Below are positions 48,401 to 57,333 of a DNA stretch of 64,000 nucleotides, in pieces (the first letter of the stretch is position 1; each line of letters begins with the position of its first letter). Both the position numbers and the translations under genes were made by a program. The stretch is from Alcaligenes sp. SORT26 (GTDB lineage: Bacteria > Pseudomonadota > Gammaproteobacteria > Burkholderiales > Burkholderiaceae_B): contig NZ_CP070975.1 of assembly GCF_017377875.1 (NCBI RefSeq), forward strand, positions 1,550,001-1,614,000, read 5' to 3'. The notes under the pieces were generated by a model that made no database searches, was not told the DNA's origin, and saw only the letters and a list, made by a program, of their open reading frames with translations.

Positions 48401-50047
48401 ATGTCTGAACGTGAATCGATGGAATATGACGTTATTATCGTCGGCGCTGGCCCTGCAGGCCTGGCTACCGCGATACGTCTGAAACAGCTCGCCCAAGAAA
48501 AAGAACAAGAAATCAGCGTCTGTATCCTGGAAAAAGGCGCTGAAGTAGGCGCCCATATCCTGTCTGGCGCCGTGATGGATACGCGCGCCCTGGATGAACT
48601 GCTGCCCGACTGGAAAGCGCAAGGCGCCCCCATCTCGGTAGAAGTCACCGAGGACAAATTCCTTTTCCTGACCGAAAAAGGCGCACGCAGCACGCCCATG
48701 TGGTTGCTGCCTGACTGCTTTAAAAACCATGGCAATTACATTGTCCGCCTGGGCAATGTCGTGCAATGGATGGGGGAACAGGCCGAGGCCCTGGGCGTGG
48801 ATATTTTCCCCGGCTTTGCCGCTGCCCACATTCTGTATGACGACAACGGTGCGGTACGCGGCGTCTTGACGGGCGATATGGGTGTGGCCCGTGATGGCAC
48901 CCACACCGCCCACTACCAGCCCGGCATGGAATTGCTGGCGTCCTACACGATTTTTGCTGAAGGTTCACGCGGCCACCTGGGCCGTCAGTTGACTGAACGC
49001 TTCAAGCTGGACGAATCCCGCAATGCCCAAAGCTACGGCATTGGCATTAAAGAACTGTGGGAAGTGGACCCGTCCCAATCGCAGCCTGGCCTGGTGATTC
49101 ACACCGCTGGTTGGCCGCTGGATTCGGATACCTACGGTGGCTCCTTCCTGTACCACCTGGATAACAATCTGGTCATGGTCGGTATGGTTGTAGGCCTGGA
49201 TTACGCCAACCCCTGGTTGTCTCCCTTCGAGGAATTCCAGCGCTACAAAACTCACCCTGCCCTGCGTGCCACCTTTGAAGGCGGCAAGCGCATTGCTTAC
49301 GGGGCTCGCTCCCTGACAGCGGGTGGTCTGCTGGCTCTGCCCAAGCTCAGTTTCCCCGGTGGTGCTCTGGTCGGTTGTGATGCCGGTTTCCTGAATGCCT
49401 CGCGCATCAAGGGCAGCCACGCCGCCATCAAATCCGGCTCCCTGGCCGCTGAAGCAGCCTTCGAGGCTTTGCAGGCTGGCCGCAAGCAAGACGAGTTGTC
49501 CCAATATGCAGAGGCATTCAAACAGTCCTGGCTGCATGCCGAACTGGACAAGGCCCGCAACTTCAAACAGTGGTTCAAGAAAGGCCGCTCGATTGCATCG
49601 GTCATGACCTTTGTGGAGCAAGGTCTGCTCAAAGGCAAAATGCCCTGGACCCTGCGTAATAACAAGCCTGATCACGCCTGTTTGCAGCCTGCCGCCGAGT
49701 GCGCACGTATCGACTATCCAAAGCCCGATGGCAAGATCACCTTCGACCGCCTGAGTTCCGTGTTTATTTCAAACACCAACCACGAAGAAGATGAACCTGT
49801 TCACCTGACGCTGAAAGATCCGTCCGTACCTGTGGCGGTGAACCTGGCTCGTTACGGTGGCCCGGAAGCCCGCTTCTGCCCCGCTGGCGTGTACGAGTTC
49901 ATCAAGACGGAAACCGGCGACGACAAACTGCAGATCAATGCGCAGAACTGCGTACACTGCAAAACCTGTGACATTAAAGACCCGACCCAGAATATTGTCT
50001 GGGTGCCCCCTCAGGGTGGCGAAGGTCCGGTGTACAGCGGCATGTAA
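48401..50047 (+). CDS. Electron transfer flavoprotein-ubiquinone oxidoreductase
   Basis: A 548-residue membrane-associated flavoprotein. FAD binds at VGAGPAGLATAIRL (residues 11-24). The [4Fe-4S] cluster cysteines are Cys493 (RFCPAGVYEF) and Cys517, Cys520, Cys523 (NCVHCKTCDIKD). It passes electrons from ETF (reduced by acyl-CoA and amino-acid dehydrogenases) to ubiquinone. The etfAB genes are not in the window. Its gene is divergent from the thioesterase gene. Confidence 0.96.
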   Translation: MSERESMEYDVIIVGAGPAGLATAIRLKQLAQEKEQEISVCILEKGAEVGAHILSGAVMDTRALDELLPDWKAQGAPISVEVTEDKFLFLTEKGARSTPMWLLPDCFKNHGNYIVRLGNVVQWMGEQAEALGVDIFPGFAAAHILYDDNGAVRGVLTGDMGVARDGTHTAHYQPGMELLASYTIFAEGSRGHLGRQLTERFKLDESRNAQSYGIGIKELWEVDPSQSQPGLVIHTAGWPLDSDTYGGSFLYHLDNNLVMVGMVVGLDYANPWLSPFEEFQRYKTHPALRATFEGGKRIAYGARSLTAGGLLALPKLSFPGGALVGCDAGFLNASRIKGSHAAIKSGSLAAEAAFEALQAGRKQDELSQYAEAFKQSWLHAELDKARNFKQWFKKGRSIASVMTFVEQGLLKGKMPWTLRNNKPDHACLQPAAECARIDYPKPDGKITFDRLSSVFISNTNHEEDEPVHLTLKDPSVPVAVNLARYGGPEARFCPAGVYEFIKTETGDDKLQINAQNCVHCKTCDIKDPTQNIVWVPPQGGEGPVYSGM

Positions 50048-50054
50048 AAACAAA

Positions 50055-50092
50055 TCTGGCCTTGGTGCAATCGCCAAGGCCAGATGTTTTTT
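50055..50092 (+). terminator. First terminator after the ETF-QO gene
   Basis: Stem tctggccttgg / ccaaggccaga with a short loop, followed by TGTTTTTTT. Confidence 0.92.
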
Positions 50093-50105
50093 TGCTGATA
50101 AAGAG

Positions 50106-50130
50106 CCACCCCAAACGGGTGGTTTTTTTA
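50106..50130 (+). terminator. Second terminator after the ETF-QO gene
   Basis: Stem ccaccc / gggtgg (50107-50112 and 50117-50122) with loop caaac and a T-run. It backs up the first one and overlaps the 3' end of the convergent EamA gene. Confidence 0.75.
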
Positions 50131-51018
50131 TGCCTTGCGACGGGAGCGTGTCGGCCAGTTCACGACAAACAAGCCCAGAAGAATCAAGCCTGTACCCATC
50201 AGTTCCAACTGCGTTGGCCACTCATCCAGAATCAGCCAGGCCAACAGAACGGTCAAAGCAGGCACGCCCAGACTGGACATTCCGGCCAGGGTTGCACTGA
50301 CCCGGCTGACCACCGCCATCCATAGCAGCCAACCCACTCCGGTGGCGATAATCCCCAAATACAGCACACCGCTGAACATCTGCCATTCCATCACAATGGG
50401 ACGCTGGGGAATCAGGAAACTCAAAGGCAGCACAATCACAATACCCAAAAGGCACTGCCACACTGTGGCATTTAGCAGCTCCACTCGGTGACGCTCAAAT
50501 AGCTGCTTGGAGAAAACCGCCCCCAAGGCCCAGCTCACGCCACTCAAGGTCGCCAGAACGGAACCGAGTATGCCGCCCATCCCTTCCCAAGGCGCGATCA
50601 GGAGCATCAACCCCAGGATGGCAGGCACCATGCCCATAATGTGGCGTTTTTGGGGACGTTGGCCCAACATGGGCCAGGACAAGAGCAAAATCCAGATCGG
50701 CATGGTGTAGGCCAGAGCCACCATTTTCCCTGCTCCACCAGCCTGCAAGGAAAACTGGCTCAGCAACTGGAAACCAGTGGTCTGAAAAATGGCGACGCCC
50801 AGACTCAGCTTCCAGGGTGTAGGCCGTAAATGCCCGCCTTTAAGACGCAGCACCAGCCATAAAAAAACGAATGCCACCGCATAGCGGGCTGCAATCAGAT
50901 CGACTGGCCCAATGTAGACGGTCATCGCCTTCATCACGACCCAGCTCATGCCCCAGGTCAGTACCACCAAGCCCATCAGCGCCAAAGCGCCCCTGTCTGC
51001 CTGCTGTTCCCCGCTCAA
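50128..51018 (-). CDS. EamA family transporter (DMT superfamily)
   Basis: A 296-residue, ten-span transporter with two EamA repeats: ALMGLVVLTWGMSWVVMKAMTVYIGPVDLIAARYA in the first and GVSWALGAVFSKQLFERHRVELLNATVWQ in the second. DMT carriers export amino acids, metabolites or drugs; the substrate is not predictable here. The start at 51018 lacks a strong ribosome site, with AAAAAGGGGAAAGG a few bases upstream as the best candidate. Confidence 0.88.
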   Translation of the reverse strand: MSGEQQADRGALALMGLVVLTWGMSWVVMKAMTVYIGPVDLIAARYAVAFVFLWLVLRLKGGHLRPTPWKLSLGVAIFQTTGFQLLSQFSLQAGGAGKMVALAYTMPIWILLLSWPMLGQRPQKRHIMGMVPAILGLMLLIAPWEGMGGILGSVLATLSGVSWALGAVFSKQLFERHRVELLNATVWQCLLGIVIVLPLSFLIPQRPIVMEWQMFSGVLYLGIIATGVGWLLWMAVVSRVSATLAGMSSLGVPALTVLLAWLILDEWPTQLELMGTGLILLGLFVVNWPTRSRRKA

Positions 51019-51126
51019 ACCTTTCCCCTTTTTTTGAATTCTTGGACCGATGTTTTGGCCACGGACTCAATGCTAGGCTAATTCCACATCGAGCAGGTTT
51101 TCAGTAACAAAATAATCAAAGGAAAT

Positions 51127-51160
51127 AAAAAAACCCTGGCTCCGAAAAGAAACCAGGGTC
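51127..51160 (-). terminator. Intrinsic terminator of acs
   Basis: Stem accctgg / ccagggt (51133-51139 and 51153-51159) with a T-run on the minus strand. It lies 22 bases after the acs stop codon. Confidence 0.85.
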
Positions 51161-51181
51161 AAACAGGAACTACCAAAAAAT

Positions 51182-53167
51182 TTAGTGTGCTTCGGATAAC
51201 TGATCCAGAATGGCTGGATTTTCTAGTGTGGAAACGTCTTGGGTGATAGGTTCGTTATTGGCGACAAAGCGCAGCAAACGACGCATGATCTTGCCCGAAC
51301 GTGTCTTGGGCAGGTTTTCACCAAAGCGGATTTCACGTGGTTTGGCGATAGGACCAATTTCCTTGCCCACCCAGTTACGCAGCTCGGCGGCAATCTTGTC
51401 GGCTTCTGCGCCCGAGGGCAGATCACCATTCAGCACCACAAAGGCCACAATAGCTTCACCGGTGGTCGGATCTGGCTTGCCGACAACAGCGGCCTCCGCC
51501 ACCAGCGGGTGTGCCACCAGGGCCGATTCCACTTCCATGGTGCCCAGGCGGTGACCGGATACGTTCAGCACGTCATCGATACGGCCCATGACCCAGAAGT
51601 AGCCATCCGCATCACGCTGTGCACCGTCACCAGCCAGGTAATAGCCTTTCAGCTCGGGTGGGAAGTAGCTTTTCACGAAACGGTCGGGATCGCCCCAGAT
51701 GGTGCGAATCATATTGGGCCACGGTTTGCGAATGACCAGGAAACCACCATTGCCACGTTCAGCTTCGCCACCCACTTCGTCCACAATGGCCACGTCCATG
51801 CCGGGGAACGGCAGACCGCAAGAACCGGGTTTCAGGGGTGTTGCACCAGGCAGAGGGGTAATAACGTGACCGCCGGTTTCTGTCTGCCACCAGGTATCCA
51901 CAATGGGGCAACGCTCGCGACCCACGTTCTTGTAGTACCACATCCAGGCTTCGGGGTTGATAGGCTCACCCACCGAACCAATGATGCGCAAGGTATCCAG
52001 ATTGTATTGCTTGGGGTGAATGGCCTCGTCCGCTTCGGCCGCCTTGGTCAGCGAACGAATAGCGGTCGGTGCGGTGTAGAACACCGTTACGCCGTGACGC
52101 TCAATCATGTTCCAGAAACGGCCTGCATCCGGGTAAGTGGGCACGCCTTCAAACACGACTTGCGTCACGCCAGCAGCCAGAGGGCCGTAGGTGATGAAGG
52201 TGTGGCCGGTTACCCAACCGATGTCGGCGGTACACCAGAACACATCGCTGTCTTTGGCGTCGAAGGTCCACTGCACGCTCAGCATGGCACCCAGCAGATA
52301 ACCTGCCGAGGAGTGCTGCACGCCTTTGGGTTTGCCGGTGGAGCCAGAGGTGTACAGAACAAACAGAGGGTGTTCTGCATTCACGGACACGGCGGGGCAA
52401 TCGCTGCTTTGACCCTTGACGGCATCTTCCCACCACAGGTCACGACCTTCGTGCCAGGCAACAGGACCGCCTGTGCGCTTGTACACGATGACGTGACGCA
52501 CGGCTTCGCAGTCGCCGCCGCTCAGGGCTTCGTCAACCGCATTTTTCAGAGGAATGGCACGGCCACCACGACGCTGTTCGTCAGCCGTAATAACCAGGCT
52601 GGCGCCTACGTCCACAGCGCGCTCGTGCAAGCTCTTGGCCGAGAAACCACCAAACACGACGGAGTGGGTAATACCCAAACGGGCACATGCCTGCATGGCC
52701 ACAATGGCTTGCACCGACATGGGCATATAGATCAGGGCGCGTTCGCCGGTTTTGTAGCCCAGGGCTTTCAAACCATTGGCAAACTGACAAACTTGTTCGT
52801 ACAGCTCGCGGAAGGTCACTTTAGTGACTTCACCACCGTCGGCTTCAAAAATCAGCGCGGTTTTGTTTTCGGTGGGAGTGCCCAGGTGCTTGTCCAGACA
52901 GTTGGCCGAGACGTTCAGCTCGCCATCATGGAACCACTTGTAAAACGGGGGCTTGCTGTCGTCCAGAACCTGAGTGAAAGGCTTGGTCCAGACCAAACGA
53001 TCGCGGGCCAACTCCGCCCAGAAGCCGGGATTGTCCTGCTCGGCTTTCTGGCAAAGTTCCTGGTAGGCCGCCATGCCAGCAATGCTTGCTTCGCGTTCCA
53101 GCTTGGGGAACACGGGAAAGACTCGGCTTTCCGACAGGACGGATTCAATAGACGTTGGACCGCTCAT
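51182..53167 (-). CDS. acs: Acetyl-CoA synthetase
   Basis: A 661-residue AMP-forming ligase that makes acetyl-CoA from acetate, ATP and CoA. The ATP motif is [32 protein letters not shown] is motif A5, and the C-terminal [11 protein letters not shown] contains the lysine whose acetylation inactivates the enzyme. The length is typical of the acs group. It lies downstream of an MFS gene in the same direction with a 98-base gap. Confidence 0.96.
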   Translation of the reverse strand: MSGPTSIESVLSESRVFPVFPKLEREASIAGMAAYQELCQKAEQDNPGFWAELARDRLVWTKPFTQVLDDSKPPFYKWFHDGELNVSANCLDKHLGTPTENKTALIFEADGGEVTKVTFRELYEQVCQFANGLKALGYKTGERALIYMPMSVQAIVAMQACARLGITHSVVFGGFSAKSLHERAVDVGASLVITADEQRRGGRAIPLKNAVDEALSGGDCEAVRHVIVYKRTGGPVAWHEGRDLWWEDAVKGQSSDCPAVSVNAEHPLFVLYTSGSTGKPKGVQHSSAGYLLGAMLSVQWTFDAKDSDVFWCTADIGWVTGHTFITYGPLAAGVTQVVFEGVPTYPDAGRFWNMIERHGVTVFYTAPTAIRSLTKAAEADEAIHPKQYNLDTLRIIGSVGEPINPEAWMWYYKNVGRERCPIVDTWWQTETGGHVITPLPGATPLKPGSCGLPFPGMDVAIVDEVGGEAERGNGGFLVIRKPWPNMIRTIWGDPDRFVKSYFPPELKGYYLAGDGAQRDADGYFWVMGRIDDVLNVSGHRLGTMEVESALVAHPLVAEAAVVGKPDPTTGEAIVAFVVLNGDLPSGAEADKIAAELRNWVGKEIGPIAKPREIRFGENLPKTRSGKIMRRLLRFVANNEPITQDVSTLENPAILDQLSEAH

Positions 53168-53265
53168 GGTGTTGGCTCCTTTATTTTCCAGATTTGGTGT
53201 TTTTTATGGGCTGTGCATAGGACAACCCAGCTTAATTTTATATAAACGTAACGCGCCTTACTTAC

Positions 53266-54582
53266 TCAATCCTGACAACTGAGATTGGCTTGATTCTTGG
53301 CCAAAATGCCACGTTCAAAATTCAAACGCGACAGGATCAGCAGACCGGCCAGAAAGAACAAACCAGTGCATGCCAAGGCCAAACGATGGTTGCCACCACT
53401 GAGCCAGGTCACCAGACCGTAAGACAGCGGACCACATACAGCGGCCAGTTGAATCGCGAAGGTCCACAAGGCAAAAAACTCGGCCAGACGGCTTTTCGGC
53501 GCCAGCAAACCCACCATTGCCCGGCCCGCACTTTGGCTACTTCCTATACACAAGCCCGCAACGGCAGCCGCCGCCCAGAAACCCGCCAGTGATCGTGTGC
53601 TGACTGCAATGGTCACCATCACCAGCCAGGCACATAAGGTCAGCGCCAGCGCTCGGCGATGGCCGATGCGATCTTGAATATGTCCAAACAGCAAAGCCCC
53701 CACTGCCGCCGCAATATTCACGGTGAAAATCAGCGTCATGGTTTGCGCCATCGTGAAACCCATAGCCTCGGTCGCATAGACGGCGGACAAAGTAATAATG
53801 ACGGCAATCCCGGCCTGATAGGCAGCACCGCACAGCAATAAGGTGCGGAAGTCGGGAAAATGCTGATGCACATCGCGCGCCGACGCAATCAAACGGGACA
53901 GCATCCCTTGCTGCTTTGCTCCGCTAGGCGCGCTGCGCTCCCGCAAAAACAGAAAGGATGGCAAGGCAGACAAGGCAAACAGAGTGGCGGTAATCAGGGC
54001 AATACCCGGCACGTACTCCTGAGCCGTCCAGCCCTGCGAGGTCGCCCAGGTCAGAAAAGCCAAAGACAGGCCCAAGGCCAACATGCCACCAAAATAGCCA
54101 AAACCCCAGCCCCAACCCGAGACCCGACCCAAGGCTTCAGGCCGGGCGATTTCCGGCAAGAAAGCGCCGATGATGGACTCGCCTATGCAGTAGCAATAAT
54201 TGGATAAAGCGATGAAAACCAGAGCCCAGACAATGTCATTGGGACCGGCCCAATACAGCATCACCGTAGCCAACACACAACCTATGGTGCTGCTAAACAA
54301 AAGCCGCCTTTTGCCTTGACGTGCATCGGCTTTTGCACCGAGCCCAGGCATGGTCAACATGATGCTTAAATAAGAAGCAGACAAAGCCAAGGTCCACGCC
54401 AAGGTAGCCCAACTGCGGCCTTCGGCGATAACGCCCACAAAATACGCGCTATAGACACTGGTCAAAATGACGGTGGTGTAGCCAGAGTTTGCGAAATCAT
54501 ACATAGCCCAGGCCCACAACTCGCGCAGCCGAACTCCCTCGTTTAGGGCTTTCCCTAGGGCTTGTCCCATAAATCGCATCAT
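53266..54582 (-). CDS. MFS transporter (UMF1/Atg22-like family)
   Basis: A 438-residue, twelve-span protein. The N-terminus LWAWAMYDFANSGYTTVILTSVYSAYFVG is the UMF1 (Atg22-like) signature; WGWGFGYFGGMLALG and SVGLLAPKSRLAEFFALW-like stretches follow. Members are thought to move amino acids or sugars out of cells or vacuoles; no substrate is shown. It lies upstream of acs in the same orientation, so it could export a metabolite linked to acetate metabolism, but this is speculative. Confidence 0.85.
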   Translation of the reverse strand: MMRFMGQALGKALNEGVRLRELWAWAMYDFANSGYTTVILTSVYSAYFVGVIAEGRSWATLAWTLALSASYLSIMLTMPGLGAKADARQGKRRLLFSSTIGCVLATVMLYWAGPNDIVWALVFIALSNYCYCIGESIIGAFLPEIARPEALGRVSGWGWGFGYFGGMLALGLSLAFLTWATSQGWTAQEYVPGIALITATLFALSALPSFLFLRERSAPSGAKQQGMLSRLIASARDVHQHFPDFRTLLLCGAAYQAGIAVIITLSAVYATEAMGFTMAQTMTLIFTVNIAAAVGALLFGHIQDRIGHRRALALTLCAWLVMVTIAVSTRSLAGFWAAAAVAGLCIGSSQSAGRAMVGLLAPKSRLAEFFALWTFAIQLAAVCGPLSYGLVTWLSGGNHRLALACTGLFFLAGLLILSRLNFERGILAKNQANLSCQD

Positions 54583-54917
54583 TCAATCCCTATAAATAGT
54601 AAAACTTCGCTCTATTTCGCTTATTTTCCGGCAAATCACCAACAAGAGCACTGGACCCATGTACAGAGCCTGAAAACCGCTGCCGACTGCACTTTGAAAC
54701 AGTATGATTCAATCGCAAAATACCCTGCCACAATGCTTTACGGTGCAATTATCATCCGGTACACTGCCTAGCAATTCAACGTACAGCAACGCCCGGCAAG
54801 GTATGCGCTTTTAGCCATACTTACAGCCCTGATACCCATCAATTGCTGCTAATTTCAGCAAAAATAGGCATCAAGGTTGTGCTGCTGCCCACCAAGTCCT
54901 TAAAAAAGCCCTGGTTC
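54583..54917. other. Gap before the NlpC/P60 gene, no gene seen
   Basis: 335 bases with no credible gene. They contain the divergent promoters for the UMF1 and NlpC/P60 genes, but I cannot assign -35 and -10 boxes with confidence. Confidence 0.5.
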
Positions 54918-55637
54918 ATGCCGCCACATTACCTGAATCCACCTGCACTTTTGCACATTACCTATCGCAGCGCCAAGTATCTTTTGTTAGCTGGCGCGCT
55001 AGCTCTGACAGGGTGTGCCACCACTGGAACTCAACAGTCCAGCCAGGACAAAGATCGTGCGGAACTGGATCACGGCTATTACGCCGATTACGAATTCCAG
55101 ACCGAGTCCGACCCGCTGGGTACTTACCTGGCCAACCGCGCTCGTAACGACATCAATATTGCTTACAGCAGCGATCGTCGCCAGGGGCGTACCGAAAGCC
55201 GCAGTAGCCAAGGTTCTTCCTCTACTCATGGCCTTGCCAACGCCGCCCTTAACTTTCTGGGCGTGAAGTACAGTTTTGGTGGCGACGCCCCCAGCACTGG
55301 CTTCGATTGCAGCGGCCTGGTGTCCTACGTGGCTGAAAAGTCCCTGGGTTTAAAACTGCCCCGCCAATCCAAAGATATTGCCAAAGAAGGCACCTCGGTT
55401 AACCGTAGCGAGCTGCGCAAAGGCGACCTGGTCTTCTTCAATACCCGTGGCGCTCGTTTCTCTCACGTAGGCATTTACCTGGGCGATGACAAATTTGTCC
55501 ACGCTCCTCGCACGGGTGCCGTTGTACGCGTCGAGAACATGGAAGTCGGTTACTGGAAAAAACGCTATAACGGCGCACGCCGCCTGGCCGCTGCCGATAC
55601 GCAGCAGTCCGAAACGCGTCTGCGCAGCGTCAAGTAA
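54918..55637 (+). CDS. NlpC/P60 (C40) peptidase lipoprotein
   Basis: A 239-residue lipoprotein with lipobox LTGC (Cys33) after a hydrophobic stretch, then about 75 polar residues and a C-terminal NlpC/P60 domain. The catalytic triad is visible: Cys131 (FDCSGLV), His183 (FSHVGIYLG) and His195 (HAPRTG). Such enzymes cut peptide stems of peptidoglycan, as in Spr/MepS-type hydrolases. ATG 54918 has no good ribosome site, but a longer start (TTG at 54843) would add a non-signal-like tail. A terminator follows. Confidence 0.9.
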   Translation: MPPHYLNPPALLHITYRSAKYLLLAGALALTGCATTGTQQSSQDKDRAELDHGYYADYEFQTESDPLGTYLANRARNDINIAYSSDRRQGRTESRSSQGSSSTHGLANAALNFLGVKYSFGGDAPSTGFDCSGLVSYVAEKSLGLKLPRQSKDIAKEGTSVNRSELRKGDLVFFNTRGARFSHVGIYLGDDKFVHAPRTGAVVRVENMEVGYWKKRYNGARRLAAADTQQSETRLRSVK

Positions 55638-55670
55638 GACTGCCCTGCTGCCATTTAAGCAGCCCACAAA

Positions 55671-55703
55671 AAAGCCACTGTTATGAAACAGTGGCTTTTT
55701 TTA
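55671..55703 (+). terminator. Intrinsic terminator of the NlpC/P60 gene
   Basis: Stem aaagccactgtt / aacagtggcttt with loop atga and a run of T, 34 bases after the stop codon. Confidence 0.93.
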
Positions 55704-55746
55704 TCGGTAAAGATTCCTTCTTGCCCCAGTAAGTCATGCAGCCAGT

Positions 55747-56082
55747 CTAGTGGCTCTTGGTCTTACCGAGCGGACAAGATTCACAATAACCGCACTGGGT
55801 TAAAGCTTGCTTCATGCTACAAACCGAGCGACGGCAGGCGACCACTCGAATACCGGACTTCAAGGCAGCAGCACGGAATGTTTTCATGACGTTGTGACCG
55901 AGGAAGTCAGTCAGCAAAATCAGCAAATCGGTGCCGGAAGGCAACTGCAGGGTTTTTTTCTGATGAGCAGGATCACGCCCGCTAATATGGTGTTTGATCG
56001 AGATATTGTGGATCTTGAGCAAGTCGGGAATATTACCCAGACGGTCTGCTCCAACCACGACAGCACTGACATATTGAGACAC
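55747..56082 (-). CDS. DUF2325 family protein under Fur control
   Basis: A 111-residue protein: SAVVVGADRLGNIPDLLKIHNI starts the DUF2325 fold, a Rossmann-like small domain. The C-terminal part holds five cysteines, Cys83, Cys88 and the cluster CGYCESC (97, 100, 103), suited to bind a metal or Fe-S group. GTG 56082 is the likely start, with GGAG six bases upstream; an ATG at 56094 is the alternative. The promoter 56114-56142 is overlapped by a Fur box, so the gene should be induced by iron limitation. The role is unknown. Confidence 0.8.
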   Translation of the reverse strand: MSQYVSAVVVGADRLGNIPDLLKIHNISIKHHISGRDPAHQKKTLQLPSGTDLLILLTDFLGHNVMKTFRAAALKSGIRVVACRRSVCSMKQALTQCGYCESCPLGKTKSH

Positions 56083-56109
56083 GGGAAGCTCCATTGGCTA
56101 AGAAAGTTG

Positions 56110-56142
56110 GATAATGATAATCATTCTTATTATCATAGTCAA
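56110..56142 (-). promoter_or_regulatory. Promoter overlapped by a Fur box
   Basis: Minus-strand -35 TTGACT (56137-56142) and -10 TATCAT (56114-56119), 17 bases apart. Bases 56110-56128 match 17 of 19 of the Fur consensus (GATAATGATAATCATTATC), and 56115-56135 form a second dyad, tgataat-(7)-attatca. Iron-loaded Fur would block the -10 region. Confidence 0.8.
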
Positions 56143-56230
56143 TTGAGTCGATAGCTTGTTTCAATTTTTACTTATAGCCTTTCTCAATAAGTCCTTCAGC
56201 GCTCAAGAAAGGCACTCCAAACGCCCCAAC

Positions 56231-56268
56231 AACAAGGGCCACCGTGATACCACGGTGGCCCTTGTTTC
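56231..56268 (-). terminator. Terminator of the CysB-type gene
   Basis: A perfect 16-bp stem (aacaagggccaccgtg / cacggtggcccttgtt, 56231-56246 and 56251-56266) with a 4-base loop, 29 bases after the stop codon. The T-rich tail is only moderate. Confidence 0.8.
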
Positions 56269-56296
56269 TACCCAAACAGGTGCTGTGAATACCGCC

Positions 56297-57247
56297 TTAC
56301 AGCGAGCCACTACCCTGTTTTTCGTCCAGAGCGCTTAGCACGACATCCCGGGTCAATTCCGGTGCCAGCATCTCCAGCAATTCAAAAATATAGTCACGCA
56401 GGAAGGCACCGGCTTTCACCGCCACCTTGGTATGGTGAGCACCGAACAAATGCCCCGCTGGCAAGCCCACCAGGCCCTTGTCACGGCGTGGATCAAACGC
56501 AATCCCCGCGATGATGCCAATCCCCAGGCCTACGTCCACATAGGTCTTGATCACGTCAGCATCAATGGCCTCCAGCACGATGTCCGGAGTGATCCCGTGT
56601 TTGGCAAAGGCCTCATCAATCGAACCTCGACCCGAGAATGCGTGGTCATAGGTGACGATGGGATATTGCGCCAGGGTTTCAATGGATAGCTGTTTGTTGG
56701 CAGGCAGATCCGCCAGGGGGTGATCGGGTTTGACCACCACCGTGTGCTCCCAGGTGTAGACCGGCAAAGCCACCAGGCCCGGCGTCAAGGCCAGGGTCTC
56801 GGTAGCAATCGCCACGTCAGCCTGTTCATGAATCACCATCTGGGCCAGCACCGGCGGGCTGCCTTCGGCCAAGGACATATGTACCTTGGGAAAGCGGCGG
56901 CGGAACTCGGGGATCACCTTGGGCAGCAAATATCGTGCCTGGGCGTGCGTACAAGCAATCACCAGGGTGCCTTCATCGCGGCGGGCGAAGTCGTCGCTGA
57001 CGCGCTTGAGGTTATCGATCTCGCGCATGATGCGGTCAATCACCTCGGCGACGGCTTCTCCCGGTCGAGTCAGGCCCTTGATGCGTTTACCATGACGTTC
57101 AAAAATCTTGATGCCCAGCTCATCTTCAAACTCGATGATCGCTTTGGATACTCCCGGCTGGGAGGTATACAAGGAACGAGCGGCTTCAGTCAGATTGAAG
57201 TTACGTCGGATGGTCTCTCGGACAAAGCGGAATTGTTGAATATTCAT
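56297..57247 (-). CDS. CysB-type LysR family transcriptional regulator
   Basis: A 316-residue LysR protein. The N-terminal HTH reads NIQQFRFVRETIRRNFNLTEAARSLYTSQPGVSKAIIEFEDELGIKIFERHGKRIKGLT, the CysB/Cbl hallmark with the EDELG helix and IFERHGKR. The effector domain has the CysB-like THAQARYLLP near residue 100, where CysB binds sulfate or acetylserine. It probably regulates sulfur assimilation. The leader is short: a -10 TATAAT lies at 57274-57279 and overlaps a dyad. Confidence 0.92.
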   Translation of the reverse strand: MNIQQFRFVRETIRRNFNLTEAARSLYTSQPGVSKAIIEFEDELGIKIFERHGKRIKGLTRPGEAVAEVIDRIMREIDNLKRVSDDFARRDEGTLVIACTHAQARYLLPKVIPEFRRRFPKVHMSLAEGSPPVLAQMVIHEQADVAIATETLALTPGLVALPVYTWEHTVVVKPDHPLADLPANKQLSIETLAQYPIVTYDHAFSGRGSIDEAFAKHGITPDIVLEAIDADVIKTYVDVGLGIGIIAGIAFDPRRDKGLVGLPAGHLFGAHHTKVAVKAGAFLRDYIFELLEMLAPELTRDVVLSALDEKQGSGSL

Positions 57248-57251
57248 ATGT

Positions 57252-57279
57252 TAATAGCCCCAGGTACAGGGCTATTATA
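57252..57279 (-). promoter_or_regulatory. -10 region and inverted repeat before the CysB-type gene
   Basis: A 9-bp inverted repeat, taatagccc (57252-57260) and gggctatta (57269-57277), lies between the start codon and the minus-strand -10 TATAAT (57274-57279). It suggests negative autoregulation by the CysB-type protein, which is inference. Confidence 0.5.
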
Positions 57280-57333
57280 TGTAATAAGAAACGCTCCGCT
57301 TATTGCATTAAGTTATATATTTAGATTGAACGA

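Noticed and set aside
56110-56128. Fur site also serving the CysB-type gene
   Set aside because: It lies downstream of the CysB-type terminator and orients with the DUF2325 promoter only.
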